From positions 2,542,001 to 2,606,000 of the forward strand of contig NZ_CP020555.1 in assembly GCF_002080455.1 (NCBI RefSeq): a stretch of 64,000 bases of DNA. The letters run 5' to 3'. This stretch comes from Streptomyces sp. Sge12. Lineage in GTDB: Bacteria > Actinomycetota > Actinomycetes > Streptomycetales > Streptomycetaceae. How positions within the stretch are numbered: position 1 is the first letter of the stretch; every line of letters begins with the position of its first letter. The notes beneath the pieces are model-generated. The model was not told the DNA's origin and did not search any database. It saw only the letters and a list, made by a program, of their open reading frames with translations. The translations under genes and the position numbers were made by a program. Positions 1 to 11,856 of the stretch are shown piece by piece.

Positions 1-1459
1 TGATGTAGAAGTTGCCCGCCGCGAAGCGGAGCTTCTCCATCGCGTCCGCGGCCGCGTAGCGGTCGGCGGCGATGATCGAGCCGGTCAGGGCGTACGCCGA
101 GACGGACTCCATCTGCGCGAGCATGGCGTCGAAGTCGGCGTCCTCGTAGACGTGCACGGCGAGGATCGGGCCGAAGTACTCGGTCGTGAAGACCTCGTTC
201 TCCGGGTCGGTGCACGCGATGACGGTCGGGCGGACGAAGTAGCCCTCCGAGTCGTCGTAGCGGCCACCGGCGATGATCTCGCAGGTCGGGTCGGCGATCG
301 CACGGTCGATGGCGGCCTTGTTCTTGGCGAACGACCGCTCGTCGATGACGGCGCCGATGAAGTTGGTCAGGTTGCGGACGTCACCCATGGTGATGCCGTC
401 GACCTCGGCCGCGAAGGCCTCCTTGAAGCCGTCGTTCCAGATCGAGGCCGGGATGTAGGCGCGCGAGGACGCCGAGCACTTCTGGCCCTGGAACTCGAAG
501 GAACCGCGGGTCAGGGCGGTCTTCAGGACGGCGCGGTCGGCGGACGGGTGCGCGACGACGAAGTCCTTGCCGCCGGTCTCACCGACCAGGCGCGGGTAGG
601 ACTTGTACTTCTCGATGTTGTTGCCGACCGTCTTCCACAGGTACTGGAAGGTCTTGGTCGAGCCGGTGAAGTGGATGCCGGCCAGCTCGGGGTGGTTCAG
701 GGCCACCTCCGACACCGCGATGCCGTCGCCGGTCACCAGGTTGATGACGCCCTTGGGCAGGCCGGCCTCCTCCAGGAGCTCCATGAGGAGGATCGCGGAG
801 TGGGTCTGCGTCGGGGACGGCTTCCACAGGACCACGTTGCCCATGAGGGCGGGGGCGGTCGGCAGGTTGCCCGCGATGGCCGTGAAGTTGAACGGCGTGA
901 TCGCGTAGACGAAGCCCTCGAGCGGACGGTGGTCGCTGCGGTTCCACACGCCGGCGGAGTTCGCGACCGGCTGCTCGGCCAGGATCTGGCGGGCGAAGTG
1001 GACGTTGAAGCGCCAGAAGTCGACGAGCTCGCACGGCGTGTCGATCTCGGCCTGCTGCGCGGTCTTCGACTGGCCCAGCATGGTGGAGGCGGCGAGCTTC
1101 TCGCGCCACGGGCCGGACAGCAGCTCGGCGGCGCGCAGGATGATCGCGGCGCGGTCGTCGAAGGACATCGAGCGCCAGGCCGGGGCGGCGGCCAGGGCGG
1201 CGTCGATCGCCTCCTGCGCGTCGGCCTCGGTGGCGTTGGCGTAGGTGCCGAGCACGGACTTGTGGTCGTGCGGCTGGACCACGTCGAAGCGCTCGCCGCC
1301 GCCCATCCGCTTGACGCCGTTGATCGTCATCGGGAGGTCGATCGGGTTCTCGGACAGCTGCTTGAGCTGCTCTTCGAGGCGCGTGCGCTCCGGGGTGCCG
1401 GGGGCGTACGAGTGGACCGGCTCGTTGACCGGAGCGGGGACCTGGGTCACAGCATCCAT
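1..1459 (-). CDS. pruA: L-glutamate gamma-semialdehyde dehydrogenase (P5C dehydrogenase), 3' end cut by window edge
   Basis: Second enzyme of proline catabolism: NAD-dependent oxidation of glutamate semialdehyde to glutamate in the cytoplasm. I translated 486 codons; by family length (about 540) roughly 55 C-terminal residues lie outside the window. Visible aldehyde dehydrogenase landmarks are HFTGSTKTF in the cofactor fold, the general-base Glu in VGETGGKD (about residue 294) and the nucleophile Cys in QGQKCSASS (about residue 328). The chosen start is ATG 1459, with AGGAG about 11 nt upstream. It lies 31 bp behind proline dehydrogenase on the same strand, so the two probably form one operon. 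The enzyme is monofunctional rather than a PutA fusion. Confidence 0.95.
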   Translation of the reverse strand, partial: MDAVTQVPAPVNEPVHSYAPGTPERTRLEEQLKQLSENPIDLPMTINGVKRMGGGERFDVVQPHDHKSVLGTYANATEADAQEAIDAALAAAPAWRSMSFDDRAAIILRAAELLSGPWREKLAASTMLGQSKTAQQAEIDTPCELVDFWRFNVHFARQILAEQPVANSAGVWNRSDHRPLEGFVYAITPFNFTAIAGNLPTAPALMGNVVLWKPSPTQTHSAILLMELLEEAGLPKGVINLVTGDGIAVSEVALNHPELAGIHFTGSTKTFQYLWKTVGNNIEKYKSYPRLVGETGGKDFVVAHPSADRAVLKTALTRGSFEFQGQKCSASSRAYIPASIWNDGFKEAFAAEVDGITMGDVRNLTNFIGAVIDERSFAKNKAAIDRAIADPTCEIIAGGRYDDSEGYFVRPTVIACTDPENEVFTTEYFGPILAVHVYEDADFDAMLAQMESVSAYALTGSIIAADRYAAADAMEKLRFAAGNFYI

Positions 1460-1479
1460 GGGGCTGGTAACTCCTTGAC

Positions 1480-1501
1480 CTAGTTCTTGGCTAGTTCTTG
1501 G
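1480..1501. repeat. 11-bp perfect tandem duplication at the proline dehydrogenase stop codon
   Basis: CTAGTTCTTGG occurs twice back to back (1480-1490 and 1491-1501). The first gene-proximal copy carries the TAG stop of the proline dehydrogenase gene; the second places another TAG 11 bp downstream in a different frame. The sequence shows the duplication directly. Slippage or a small repair duplication is the likely cause. Confidence 0.85.
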
Positions 1502-2417
1502 TGATCATCGAGCGGACGAAGAAGAGCAGGTTGGCCGGCTTCTCCGCGAGGCGGCGCATGAAGTAGCCGTACCAGTCCGTTCCGTACGCGGTGTAGACGC
1601 GCATCCGGTGGCCCTCGGCGGCGAGCCGCAGGTGCTCCTCGCTGCGGATCCCGTACAGCATCTGGAATTCGTACTCGTCCAGCTTGCGCCCGGCCTTGCG
1701 GGCGAGCTCCTGGCCGATGGCGATCAGGCGCGGGTCGTGCGACCCGATCATCGGGTAGCCCTCGCCGTCCATCAGGATCTTCAGGATCCGGACGTACGCC
1801 TTGTCGATCTCCGCCTTGTCCTGGTAGGCGACCTCGGCGGGCTCCTTGTAGGCGCCCTTCACGATGCGGACGCGGCTGCCGGCGGCGGCGAGGCGGCGGG
1901 CGTCGGCCTCCGTACGGAAAAGGTACGCCTGGATCACGCAGCCGGTCTGCGGGAAGTCGCGGCGCAGCTCCTCGTGGATGGCGAACATCGAGTCGAGGGT
2001 GGTGTGGTCCTCGGCATCGAGCGTCACGGTGGTGCCGATGGCGGCGGCGGCCTCGACGACCGGGCGGACGTTGGCGAGGGCGAGCTCGTGGCCGCCCTCC
2101 AGCGCCTGGCCGAACATCGACAGCTTGACGGACATCTCGGCCTTCTCGCCGAGGCCGAGCTCCGCGAGGCGCTCGATGAGCTGGAGGTAGGCGTCCCGGG
2201 CGGCGTGGGACTGCTCCACCTCGGTGATGTCCTCGCCGACGACGTCGAGGGTGACCTCCAGGCCGGCCTGCGTGAGCTCCTCGACGATCGGGATGACCTG
2301 GTCGACGGTCTCGCCGGGGATGAACCGGTTCACCACGGGCTTGGTCACCGGGGCGGCAGAGACGATACGACGCATCTTGTCGCTGCGCGAAGCGGCGAGG
2401 ATCACGGGACCCAGCAC
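1491..2417 (-). CDS. Proline dehydrogenase (monofunctional, FAD-dependent)
   Basis: First step of proline degradation, oxidising proline to pyrroline-5-carboxylate and passing electrons through FAD to the respiratory chain. The 308-residue length fits monofunctional actinobacterial and Bacillus-type enzymes. Visible features of the (beta/alpha)8 fold are VTLDAEDHTT, VIQAYLFRT, RIVKGAYKEP and, near the end, YTAYGTDWYGYFMRRLAEKP, which carries the substrate-binding YxxRRxxE-type signature. I chose GTG 2417 because GGAGG sits 7 nt upstream; longer in-frame extensions lack homologous-looking sequence. It is the first gene of an operon with pruA and is divergent from a PucR-type regulator. A 6-5-6 dyad lies upstream at 2476-2492. 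It is often annotated putB, pruB or putA-family. Confidence 0.94.
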   Translation of the reverse strand: MLGPVILAASRSDKMRRIVSAAPVTKPVVNRFIPGETVDQVIPIVEELTQAGLEVTLDVVGEDITEVEQSHAARDAYLQLIERLAELGLGEKAEMSVKLSMFGQALEGGHELALANVRPVVEAAAAIGTTVTLDAEDHTTLDSMFAIHEELRRDFPQTGCVIQAYLFRTEADARRLAAAGSRVRIVKGAYKEPAEVAYQDKAEIDKAYVRILKILMDGEGYPMIGSHDPRLIAIGQELARKAGRKLDEYEFQMLYGIRSEEHLRLAAEGHRMRVYTAYGTDWYGYFMRRLAEKPANLLFFVRSMITKN

Positions 2418-2475
2418 GGGGGCACCTCCAGCGGGTGGCAGAAGAAAAGCGCAAGTAAAACCACCGTGAAACCTA

Positions 2476-2492
2476 AGGATCGCTTTGATCCT
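2476..2492. promoter_or_regulatory. Perfect dyad AGGATC-N5-GATCCT between proline operon and PucR gene
   Basis: A perfect 6-bp inverted repeat with a 5-bp spacer lies in the 160-bp divergent region, 59 nt upstream of the proline dehydrogenase start and 86 nt upstream of the regulator start. The Bacillus proline activator PutR, also PucR-type, is known to use a 6-5-6 dyad of different sequence. Assigning this dyad to the adjacent regulator is inference. Confidence 0.55.
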
Positions 2493-2577
2493 CTGCCATC
2501 GACAGCTGTCACGCATCCGTGTCCCGGATCTCATACATCTGTCTGAAGGGCCGCTGTCGGGGTGGGAGAATGTCGGA

Positions 2578-3879
2578 GTGAAGGGCGATTACCAGGACCT
2601 GGTGGACGAGATCTCCGCGCTGCTCGGCGCCCCGGCGACCCTGGAAAACCGGGATTTCCGGCTGATCGCCTTCGGCGCCCACGACAGCGACGACGATCTC
2701 GCGATGGACCCGGTGCGGACCCGCTCGATCCTGACGCGGCAGTCCACGGCGGACGTCCGGTCCTGGTTCGAGGGCTTCGGCATCGCCCGCGCCACCGGAC
2801 CCGTCCGGATCCCTGCGGCGCCCGAGGCGGGCGTGTTCCGGGGGCGGATCTGCCTGCCGGTGCGGTACCGGGGCATCGTGCAGGGCTACGTGTGGCTCCT
2901 GGACCAGGAGCCCGGCCTGCCCGGGCCCGGGCCGGCGGCGCTGGACGCGGCCATGGAGGTGGCCCAGCGGATCGGGGTACTGCTCGCCGAGGAGGCGAGG
3001 GCCGGGGCGGACCTGTCGCGGGAGTTCCTGGCGGTGCTCACCGCGGGCCGGGGCTGGCAGCAGGACATGGCGGTGGCTGCGCTCCGGGTGGCGCTCGGCG
3101 CCGGCGGGGACGGGCTGCACGCGGCGGTCTGCGTGACGCCGTGGCCCGGGGAGGCGCCGGCCTCGGTTCCGGGTGCGGCGGCGGTGTGCGTCGTCCCGCG
3201 GCGCGTCGGCTCCGGGCCGGGCTCCGCCGTTCCGGGTACGGGTACGGGAGCGGGGTCCGGGCCGGACACCGCGGGCGAACCGGCTCTGGCGGTACTGCTC
3301 CGGCTGCGCTCGACGGACGCGCTGACTCCGGCCCTGGCGGCGGTGGCCCGGCTGCTGCCGCGCGCGGCCGAGGCGACGGGAACGGACGGGAAGGGCGCGG
3401 GCGCAAAGGGCGCGGACGGGGGCGCCGGGGCCACCGCCGTCACCGCGGCCACGTCCACGGCTCGGGGGGTGACCGCCGGCGTCGCCGACCCGGTGCGGGG
3501 TCTCGCGGAGCTGCCCGCCGCCTGGGAGCAGGCTGTCGCGGCCGCCCGGGCGGCCGCGGCGCAGCCCCGGCTCGGCCCGGTCGCCCAGTGGTCGGCGATC
3601 GGCCCGTACCGGATGCTGGCGAGCCTCGCCGCCGACCCGGTGGACGACCCCTCGGCGCGCACCCTGTTGACCCCGGCCAACCGCGAACTCGCCCGTACCG
3701 CCGAGGTCTTCCTGGACTGCGCCGGCCAGGCGGGCCGCGCGGCGGCCGCCCTGGGCATCCACCGCCAGACCCTCTACTACCGCCTGGGCCGGGTGGAGCA
3801 GTTGACCGGCCTCGACCTCGACGAGGGTGAGGACCGCCTGCTGCTCCACATGGCCCTCAAGGCCGCGCGCCTGACGTAG
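2578..3879 (+). CDS. PucR/CdaR-family transcriptional regulator, likely activator of proline catabolism
   Basis: A 433-residue regulator of the PucR/CdaR type. The C-terminal helix-turn-helix (HTH_30) is clear: [39 protein letters not shown], then [21 protein letters not shown]. The N-terminal half (about residues 20-170) resembles a GAF-like sensory domain. The centre (about 210-300) is an Ala/Gly-rich linker of low complexity. GTG 2578 was chosen because a GGGAG sits about 9 nt before it. Divergent placement from proline dehydrogenase suggests control of that operon, as Bacillus PutR does; this is inferred from position and family. The gene ends in a bidirectional hairpin shared with the convergent tetR gene. 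Confidence 0.88.
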   Translation: MKGDYQDLVDEISALLGAPATLENRDFRLIAFGAHDSDDDLAMDPVRTRSILTRQSTADVRSWFEGFGIARATGPVRIPAAPEAGVFRGRICLPVRYRGIVQGYVWLLDQEPGLPGPGPAALDAAMEVAQRIGVLLAEEARAGADLSREFLAVLTAGRGWQQDMAVAALRVALGAGGDGLHAAVCVTPWPGEAPASVPGAAAVCVVPRRVGSGPGSAVPGTGTGAGSGPDTAGEPALAVLLRLRSTDALTPALAAVARLLPRAAEATGTDGKGAGAKGADGGAGATAVTAATSTARGVTAGVADPVRGLAELPAAWEQAVAAARAAAAQPRLGPVAQWSAIGPYRMLASLAADPVDDPSARTLLTPANRELARTAEVFLDCAGQAGRAAAALGIHRQTLYYRLGRVEQLTGLDLDEGEDRLLLHMALKAARLT

Positions 3880-3916
3880 GACGCCCCGTCCGGCAACCCC
3901 CTTCAGGGGGCGTCCT
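3878..3916. terminator. Bidirectional hairpin between convergent genes
   Basis: AGGACGCCCC (3878-3887) pairs with GGGGCGTCCT (3907-3916). An alternative inner hairpin, CCCCC-ttca-GGGGG (3897-3910), competes with it. It lies between the stop codons of the PucR-type gene and the tetR-type gene. Confidence 0.7.
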
Positions 3917-3955
3917 GTTCGATCGGGCGGGGGCAAGCGCCGGATCAGGGCCGGG

Positions 3956-4528
3956 TCAGGGCCGGATCATCGCCTCCGCCGCACGCCGCATGCCCTCGGT
4001 GAACTCCTCCGCCGTGGCCGCCGACTCCGGGTCGAACAACCACTGGATCATCAGGCCGTTCAGCAGCGCCTGGTAGAAGGTGCCCAGCGTGCGCACGTCC
4101 CGGTCGTCGAGCTGATCCTCGGGGGTCCCGGTCAGCATGGAGATCAGGCCGCGGCGCCCCTCGGCCTGCGAGGCCGCGAGCATGGCGCGCAACTCCGGCC
4201 GCTGGTCCCTGCCGAGCGCCACTTCCAGGCTGGCCGCCCAGACCGGGCCCGACTTCTCGTGCTGCGCCAGTACGCCCTCCCACAGGGCCCGGAAGCGCTC
4301 CAGCGACCCGCCCTCACCGTCGAGGCCGGACTGGAAGACCGCGCCCCACTCCTCCATGAGTCCGATGAACGCCTCGGTGAGGAGGGCGTCCTTCGAGCCG
4401 TAGTGGTAGCCGATGGACGCCAGGTTGGTCCCCGAGGCGCTGACGATGTCGCGCGCGGTCGTGCGCACGAACCCCTTCTCGACCAGGCACTTCTTGGCGC
4501 CTTCGAGCAGATCTTCGCGATGTCCCAT
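3956..4528 (-). CDS. TetR-family repressor of the divergent exporter
   Basis: A 190-residue TetR-family regulator. The N-terminal HTH is visible: LLEGAKKCLVEKGFVRTTARDIV, then GTNLASIGYHYGSKDALL. The rest is an all-helical ligand domain. The start ATG 4528 (MGHREDLLEG) begins just before the HTH, as usual; its ribosome site is weak. An in-frame upstream extension would run through the 13-bp repeat array and is unlikely. Divergent from a DHA2 exporter with only the array between them, it most likely represses both itself and the exporter; the ligand is unknown. Confidence 0.9.
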   Translation of the reverse strand: MGHREDLLEGAKKCLVEKGFVRTTARDIVSASGTNLASIGYHYGSKDALLTEAFIGLMEEWGAVFQSGLDGEGGSLERFRALWEGVLAQHEKSGPVWAASLEVALGRDQRPELRAMLAASQAEGRRGLISMLTGTPEDQLDDRDVRTLGTFYQALLNGLMIQWLFDPESAATAEEFTEGMRRAAEAMIRP

Positions 4529-4543
4529 GCCGCCACGGTAGCA

Positions 4544-4608
4544 AGACAACCGTCCCAGACAACAGTTCCATACATGCGTCATAGACAAGCGTTTAAGACG
4601 TCTGTATG
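4544..4608. repeat. Array of five tandem 13-bp units in the tetR/exporter promoter
   Basis: Units begin at 4544, 4557, 4570, 4583 and 4596 with no gaps: AGACAACCGTCCC, AGACAACAGTTCC, ATACATGCGTCAT, AGACAAGCGTTTA, AGACGTCTGTATG. A at position 1, AC at 3-4 and GT at 9-10 are invariant in all five, giving an AC-N4-GT dyad in each unit. The array fills the space between the two start codons. It is probably a multi-site TetR operator. Confidence 0.8.
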
Positions 4609-4617
4609 TTTCTGCTC

Positions 4618-6174
4618 ATGACAACTCCCGCCGCCACAGCGCGACATGCCGGACGCCGCGAATGGACCGCCTTCACCGTCCTCCTGCTGCCCCTCCTCCT
4701 GGTCTCGATGGACGTCTCCGTCCTCTACTTCGCCATCCCGGCCATCACCGACCAGCTGGACCCGAGCTCCACCCAGCAGCTCTGGATCTTCGACAGCTAC
4801 GCCTTCGCCCTCTCCGGCCTTCTGATCACGATGGGCTCGCTCGGCGACCGGATCGGCCGCCGCAAGCTGCTGCTGATCGGCGCGACCGCCTTCGGCCTCG
4901 CCTCGATCGGCGCCGCCTGCGCCACCAGCGCCGAGATGCTCATCGCGGCCCGCGTGCTGCTCGGCATCGGCGGCGCCACCCTGATGCCCTCCACGCTGGC
5001 CCTCGTACGGAACCTCTTCCAGGACGACAGGCAGCGCGGGCAGGCCATCGCCATCTGGTCCGGGGCCATGACCGGCGGCATCGCCCTCGGCTCGGTGCTC
5101 AGCGGGGTGATGCTGAACCACTTCTACTGGGGCTCCGTCTTCCTCATCAACGTGCCGGCGATGCTGCTCCTGCTGCTCCTGGTCCCGGTCCTGGTACCGG
5201 AGTTCAAGGACCCGGCCCCCGGCCGCTTCGACCTGCTGAGCGTCCCGCTGTCCATGGCCGCGGTGCTGCCCGTCGTCTACGGGCTCAAGGAGATCGCCGC
5301 CGAGGGCTTCGAGCCCCTCTACGCGGGCTGCCTCGCCGTCGGCCTGGCCTTCACCTGCGTCTTCGTCCGCCGCCAGCGCACCCGCGACGACGCCATGATC
5401 CCCCGGGCCCTCTTCCAGGGCCGCGGCTTCGGGGCGGGCATCGGGCTGAACACCGTCGCCGCCTTCGCCATGATGGGCTCCGCCTACTTCACCACCCAGT
5501 ACCTCCAGTCGGTGCTCGGCATGGGCACCCTGGAAGCCGCCCTGTGGAGCCTCGCCCCCTCGGTCGTCATCGGCGCCGCGGCCCCGGTCTCCGCCGCCCT
5601 CGCCCAGAAGGTGGACCGGGCCCACGTGATCGCCGGCGGGTTCGTCCTCGCCGCCACCGGGTTCGTCCTGATCAGCCTGGTGGACACCGACTCGCTGTGG
5701 CTGATCCTGACCGGCGCCGGGGTGCTGGCCTCGGGCATCGTCACCGTGCTGTCCCTGGTCGCGGACATGGCGCTCGCCTCGGCGCCCGCCGAGAAGGCCG
5801 GCTCCGCCGCCTCCCTGCTCGAGACCGGAACGGAATTCGGCGGCGCCCTGGGCATGGCGGTCCTCGGCAGCCTGGGCACCGCGGTCTACCGCAGCGATCT
5901 GGCGGACTCCGGGCCCGCCGTGCGGGAGACCCTCGGCGGGGCCGTCGCCACCGCCCACCACCTCGGCGGACCGGCCGGCGAGCAGGTCCTGGCCCTGGCC
6001 CGGGAGGCCTTCGTCCACGGAATGCAGTACGCGGCCTGGGGCGGCGCGGCGCTGCTGCTCGGGGCGGCCGTGCTCGCCGCGGCCCTGATGCGGGGTATCG
6101 AAGCTCCCGCCCCGCCCGCGGCGGAGCAGGCCGAGGCGGAGCAGGACGACGTGCCGGTGCCGACGTACAACTGA
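4618..6174 (+). CDS. MFS transporter, DHA2 family (14 TMS drug exporter)
   Basis: Proton-driven exporter of the DrgA/EmrB/QacA-like DHA2 group, about 518 residues with some 14 membrane segments. Visible are TMS1 (WTAFTVLLLPLLLVSMDVSV), motif A after TMS2 (GSLGDRIGRRKLL) and the antiporter-type GGA-rich segment around GIGGATLMPSTLALV. The acidic C-terminal tail is EQAEAEQDDVPVPTYN. Two in-frame ATGs exist, 4606 and 4618. I prefer 4618 because 4606 lies inside the last repeat unit; neither has a clear ribosome site, so a leaderless mRNA is possible. The divergent TetR gene suggests substrate-induced derepression; the substrate cannot be read from the sequence. Confidence 0.92.
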   Translation: MTTPAATARHAGRREWTAFTVLLLPLLLVSMDVSVLYFAIPAITDQLDPSSTQQLWIFDSYAFALSGLLITMGSLGDRIGRRKLLLIGATAFGLASIGAACATSAEMLIAARVLLGIGGATLMPSTLALVRNLFQDDRQRGQAIAIWSGAMTGGIALGSVLSGVMLNHFYWGSVFLINVPAMLLLLLLVPVLVPEFKDPAPGRFDLLSVPLSMAAVLPVVYGLKEIAAEGFEPLYAGCLAVGLAFTCVFVRRQRTRDDAMIPRALFQGRGFGAGIGLNTVAAFAMMGSAYFTTQYLQSVLGMGTLEAALWSLAPSVVIGAAAPVSAALAQKVDRAHVIAGGFVLAATGFVLISLVDTDSLWLILTGAGVLASGIVTVLSLVADMALASAPAEKAGSAASLLETGTEFGGALGMAVLGSLGTAVYRSDLADSGPAVRETLGGAVATAHHLGGPAGEQVLALAREAFVHGMQYAAWGGAALLLGAAVLAAALMRGIEAPAPPAAEQAEAEQDDVPVPTYN

Positions 6175-6195
6175 CCGGGACGGCAGGGAACGTGA

Positions 6196-6224
6196 AAGGG
6201 CCCGGGGGAGTCCCCCGGGCCCTT
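6196..6224. terminator. Strong bidirectional hairpin between exporter and serA
   Basis: AAGGGCCCGGGGG (6196-6208), loop AGT, then the perfect complement (6212-6224), flanked by A-rich and T-rich ends. It lies 22 nt after the exporter stop and 17 nt after the serA stop on the other strand. Confidence 0.85.
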
Positions 6225-6240
6225 CGTCATGTCATACGGG

Positions 6241-7830
6241 TCAGGCGAGGCTGACCGTGCGCGCCGAGGCGGCGCCGATCTCGGAGGCGATGTCGGCGAG
6301 GACGTCCGCCGGTACCGCGGCGTCCACGGTGAGGACGGCGAGCGCCTCGCCGTGCGCCTGCGCACGGGCGACCTGCATGCCCGCGATGTTCAGACCGCCC
6401 TCGCCGAGGACGCGGCCGACGGTGCCGACCACGCCGGGGCGGTCGGTGTAGCGCAGGACGACCATGTGGTCGGCGAGCGCCAGGTCCACGTCGTACTCAC
6501 CGATGCCGACGATCTTCTGGAGGTGCTTCGGGCCCGCGAGGGTACCGGAGACCGCCACTTCCTGACCGTCCGACAGGGTGCCGCGCACGGTCACCACGTT
6601 GCGGTGGTCCGGGGACTCCGAGCTGGTGGTCAGACGGACCTCGACGCCGCGCTCCTGCGCGAACAGCGGCGCGTTGACGTAGGAGACCGTCTCGTCGACG
6701 ACGTCCTCGAAGACACCCTTGAGGGCGGAGAGTTCCAGCACCTTGACGTCGTGCTGGGTGATCTCGCCGCAGACCTCGACGTCGAGGCGGACCGCGACCT
6801 CGCCCGCGAGGGCGGTGAAGATGCGGCCGAGCTTCTCGGCGAGCGGCAGACCGGGACGGACGTCCTCGGCGATGACGCCGCCCTGGACGTTGACCGCGTC
6901 CGGTACGAGCTCACCGGCGAGCGCGAGGCGCACCGACTTGGCGACCGAGACACCGGCCTTCTCCTGGGCCTCGTCCGTGGACGCGCCGAGGTGCGGGGTG
7001 CAGACGACCTGGTCGAGCTCGAAGAGCGGGGAGTCGGTGCAGGGCTCCTTCGCGTACACGTCGAGACCGGCGCCGGCGACGCGGCCCTCCTTGATGGCCG
7101 TGTACAGCGCGGCCTCGTCCACGATCCCGCCGCGGGCGGCGTTGACGATGCGGACGGACGGCTTCACCTTGTGCAGGGCCTCGTCCCCGATGAGACCGAG
7201 GGTCTCGGGGGTCTTGGGCAGGTGCACGGTGATGAAGTCGGCGACCTCCAGGAGCTCGTCCAGCGCCAGCATCTTGACGCCCATCTGGGCGGCGCGCGCG
7301 GGCTGTACGTAGGGGTCGTAGGCGACGACCTTCATGCCGAAGGCCGACATGCGCTGGGCGACCAGGACGCCGATGCGGCCGAGGCCGACGACGCCGAGGG
7401 TCTTCTCGCTGAGCTCGACGCCCGTGTACTTGTTCCGCTTCCACTCACCGTTCTTCAGGGCGGTGTTGGCCTGCGGGATGTTGCGGGCGGTGGCGACGAG
7501 CAGGCCGCAGGCGAGCTCGGCCGCGGTCACGATGTTCGAGGTCGGCGCGTTGACGACCATCACGCCGGCCTTGGTGGCGGCGGAGACGTCCACGTTGTCC
7601 AGACCGACACCGGCACGCGCGACGACCCGCAGCTTCTTGGCCGCGGCGATGGCCTCGGCGTCGACCTTGGTGGCGGAGCGGACGAGGATCGCGTCGACGT
7701 CGACGATCGCGGGCAGCAGCTCGGCGCGGTCGGCGCCGTTGCAGTGGCGGATCTCGAAGTCCGGGCCGAGCGCCTCCACGGTGGCGGGCGACAGCTCTTC
7801 GGCGATGAGTACGACAGGTTTCGAGCTCAC
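6241..7830 (-). CDS. serA: D-3-phosphoglycerate dehydrogenase
   Basis: Commits 3-phosphoglycerate to serine synthesis using NAD+. The 529-residue length matches the long (type I) actinobacterial/mycobacterial form. Domain order is: substrate/NAD domains with VVGLGRIGVLVAQRM (GxGxxG), catalytic Arg in NAARGGIVDEAAL, Glu in YAKEP and His in TPHLGASTDEAQ; an intervening ASB-type domain (about 320-450); and a C-terminal ACT domain starting near VLRYTDRPGVVGTVGRVLGEGGLNIAGMQVAR, which senses serine. GTG 7830 is preferred over GTG 7842 because AGGA lies 5 nt before it and the family starts MSSKPVVLIAEE. Confidence 0.97.
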   Translation of the reverse strand: MSSKPVVLIAEELSPATVEALGPDFEIRHCNGADRAELLPAIVDVDAILVRSATKVDAEAIAAAKKLRVVARAGVGLDNVDVSAATKAGVMVVNAPTSNIVTAAELACGLLVATARNIPQANTALKNGEWKRNKYTGVELSEKTLGVVGLGRIGVLVAQRMSAFGMKVVAYDPYVQPARAAQMGVKMLALDELLEVADFITVHLPKTPETLGLIGDEALHKVKPSVRIVNAARGGIVDEAALYTAIKEGRVAGAGLDVYAKEPCTDSPLFELDQVVCTPHLGASTDEAQEKAGVSVAKSVRLALAGELVPDAVNVQGGVIAEDVRPGLPLAEKLGRIFTALAGEVAVRLDVEVCGEITQHDVKVLELSALKGVFEDVVDETVSYVNAPLFAQERGVEVRLTTSSESPDHRNVVTVRGTLSDGQEVAVSGTLAGPKHLQKIVGIGEYDVDLALADHMVVLRYTDRPGVVGTVGRVLGEGGLNIAGMQVARAQAHGEALAVLTVDAAVPADVLADIASEIGAASARTVSLA

Positions 7831-8139
7831 GTGGGTCCTCACAAGTCCAGTGCGGACGGCCGTCCCGACGGCCGCAGGCGGTGGAGGGGGTAGCCGCGTG
7901 GAAGACGCACGACACTGTGGGCCTGACGCGTATGTGTTGAGCAGTGTAGTGGCGCTGACGGGCCGGATTTCCGCCTGTACGGAAGGATCACCCGTCCGTG
8001 GTTGGCCGGGGTGGACAACCCGTGCCCCTGGGGGCCGGATTCCCGGGTCCCGAAACCCCGTCCGGCCGGTCGGCCGGGGAGGTGCGGTGATGCACGGCGG
8101 GGCCGGGACCCCAGGTGTCCCGGCCGCGCCGTCACGGGC
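7831..8139. other. Intergenic region between ilvC end and serA start
   Basis: This 309-bp stretch has no convincing gene. It holds the ilvC terminator (8101-8125) and the 5' region of serA. A TACACT hexamer on the minus strand (7943-7948) could be a serA -10, but I see no good -35. Confidence 0.6.
8101..8125 (-). terminator. Hairpin downstream of ilvC
   Basis: GGCCGGGAC (8101-8109), 7-nt loop, GTCCCGGCC (8117-8125), 15 nt beyond the ilvC stop. No U-tract follows, which is typical of Streptomyces terminators. Confidence 0.75.
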
Positions 8140-11707
<3,568 letters not shown>

Positions 11708-11765
11708 CGGCATTCTCTTCTCGAAGCTGAGGGTTTTACGCGGATTCGACTCTGTGCCAGTGCAA

Positions 11766-11800
11766 CAAAAAACCCCTCGTGCCAGGAGGCAAGCGAGGGG
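11766..11800 (-). terminator. ilvB leader attenuator terminator
   Basis: On the minus strand the stem CCCCTCG (11800-11794) pairs with CGAGGGG (11779-11773). An inner TGCC/GGCA pairing extends the stem, and a run of U residues follows (A-tract 11766-11772 on the plus strand). It sits 59 nt before the ilvB start. This is a factor-independent terminator inside the leader, unusual for Streptomyces gene ends and typical of attenuators. Confidence 0.85.
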
Positions 11801-11856
11801 AGCGCGTCGGGGGTGTTGAGCGGGGACATGCAGGTCCCAGCTTCAGCCGACGCGCT
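11801..11856 (-). promoter_or_regulatory. ilvB attenuator long stem (control hairpin)
   Basis: A perfect 10-bp pairing links AGCGCGTCGG (minus, 11856-11847; the Lys-Arg-Val-Gly codons of the leader peptide) to CCGACGCGCT (minus, 11810-11801). The latter directly abuts the 5' arm of the terminator. A smaller GGGAC-GTCCC hairpin sits in between. Ribosome position on the leader would decide whether the long stem can form. Which conformer favours read-through is inferred, because the stem abuts the terminator arm rather than overlapping it. Confidence 0.65.

Noticed and set aside
152..1483. Long open frame on the plus strand opposite pruA
   Set aside because: Arg/Gly/Val-rich composition mirrors the antisense of high-GC coding sequence; pruA on the other strand has all catalytic motifs.
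4606..4617. Upstream ATG 4606 for the exporter
   Set aside because: It lies inside the last unit of the 13-bp array and adds only MFLL; ATG 4618 is more natural. Not fully excluded.
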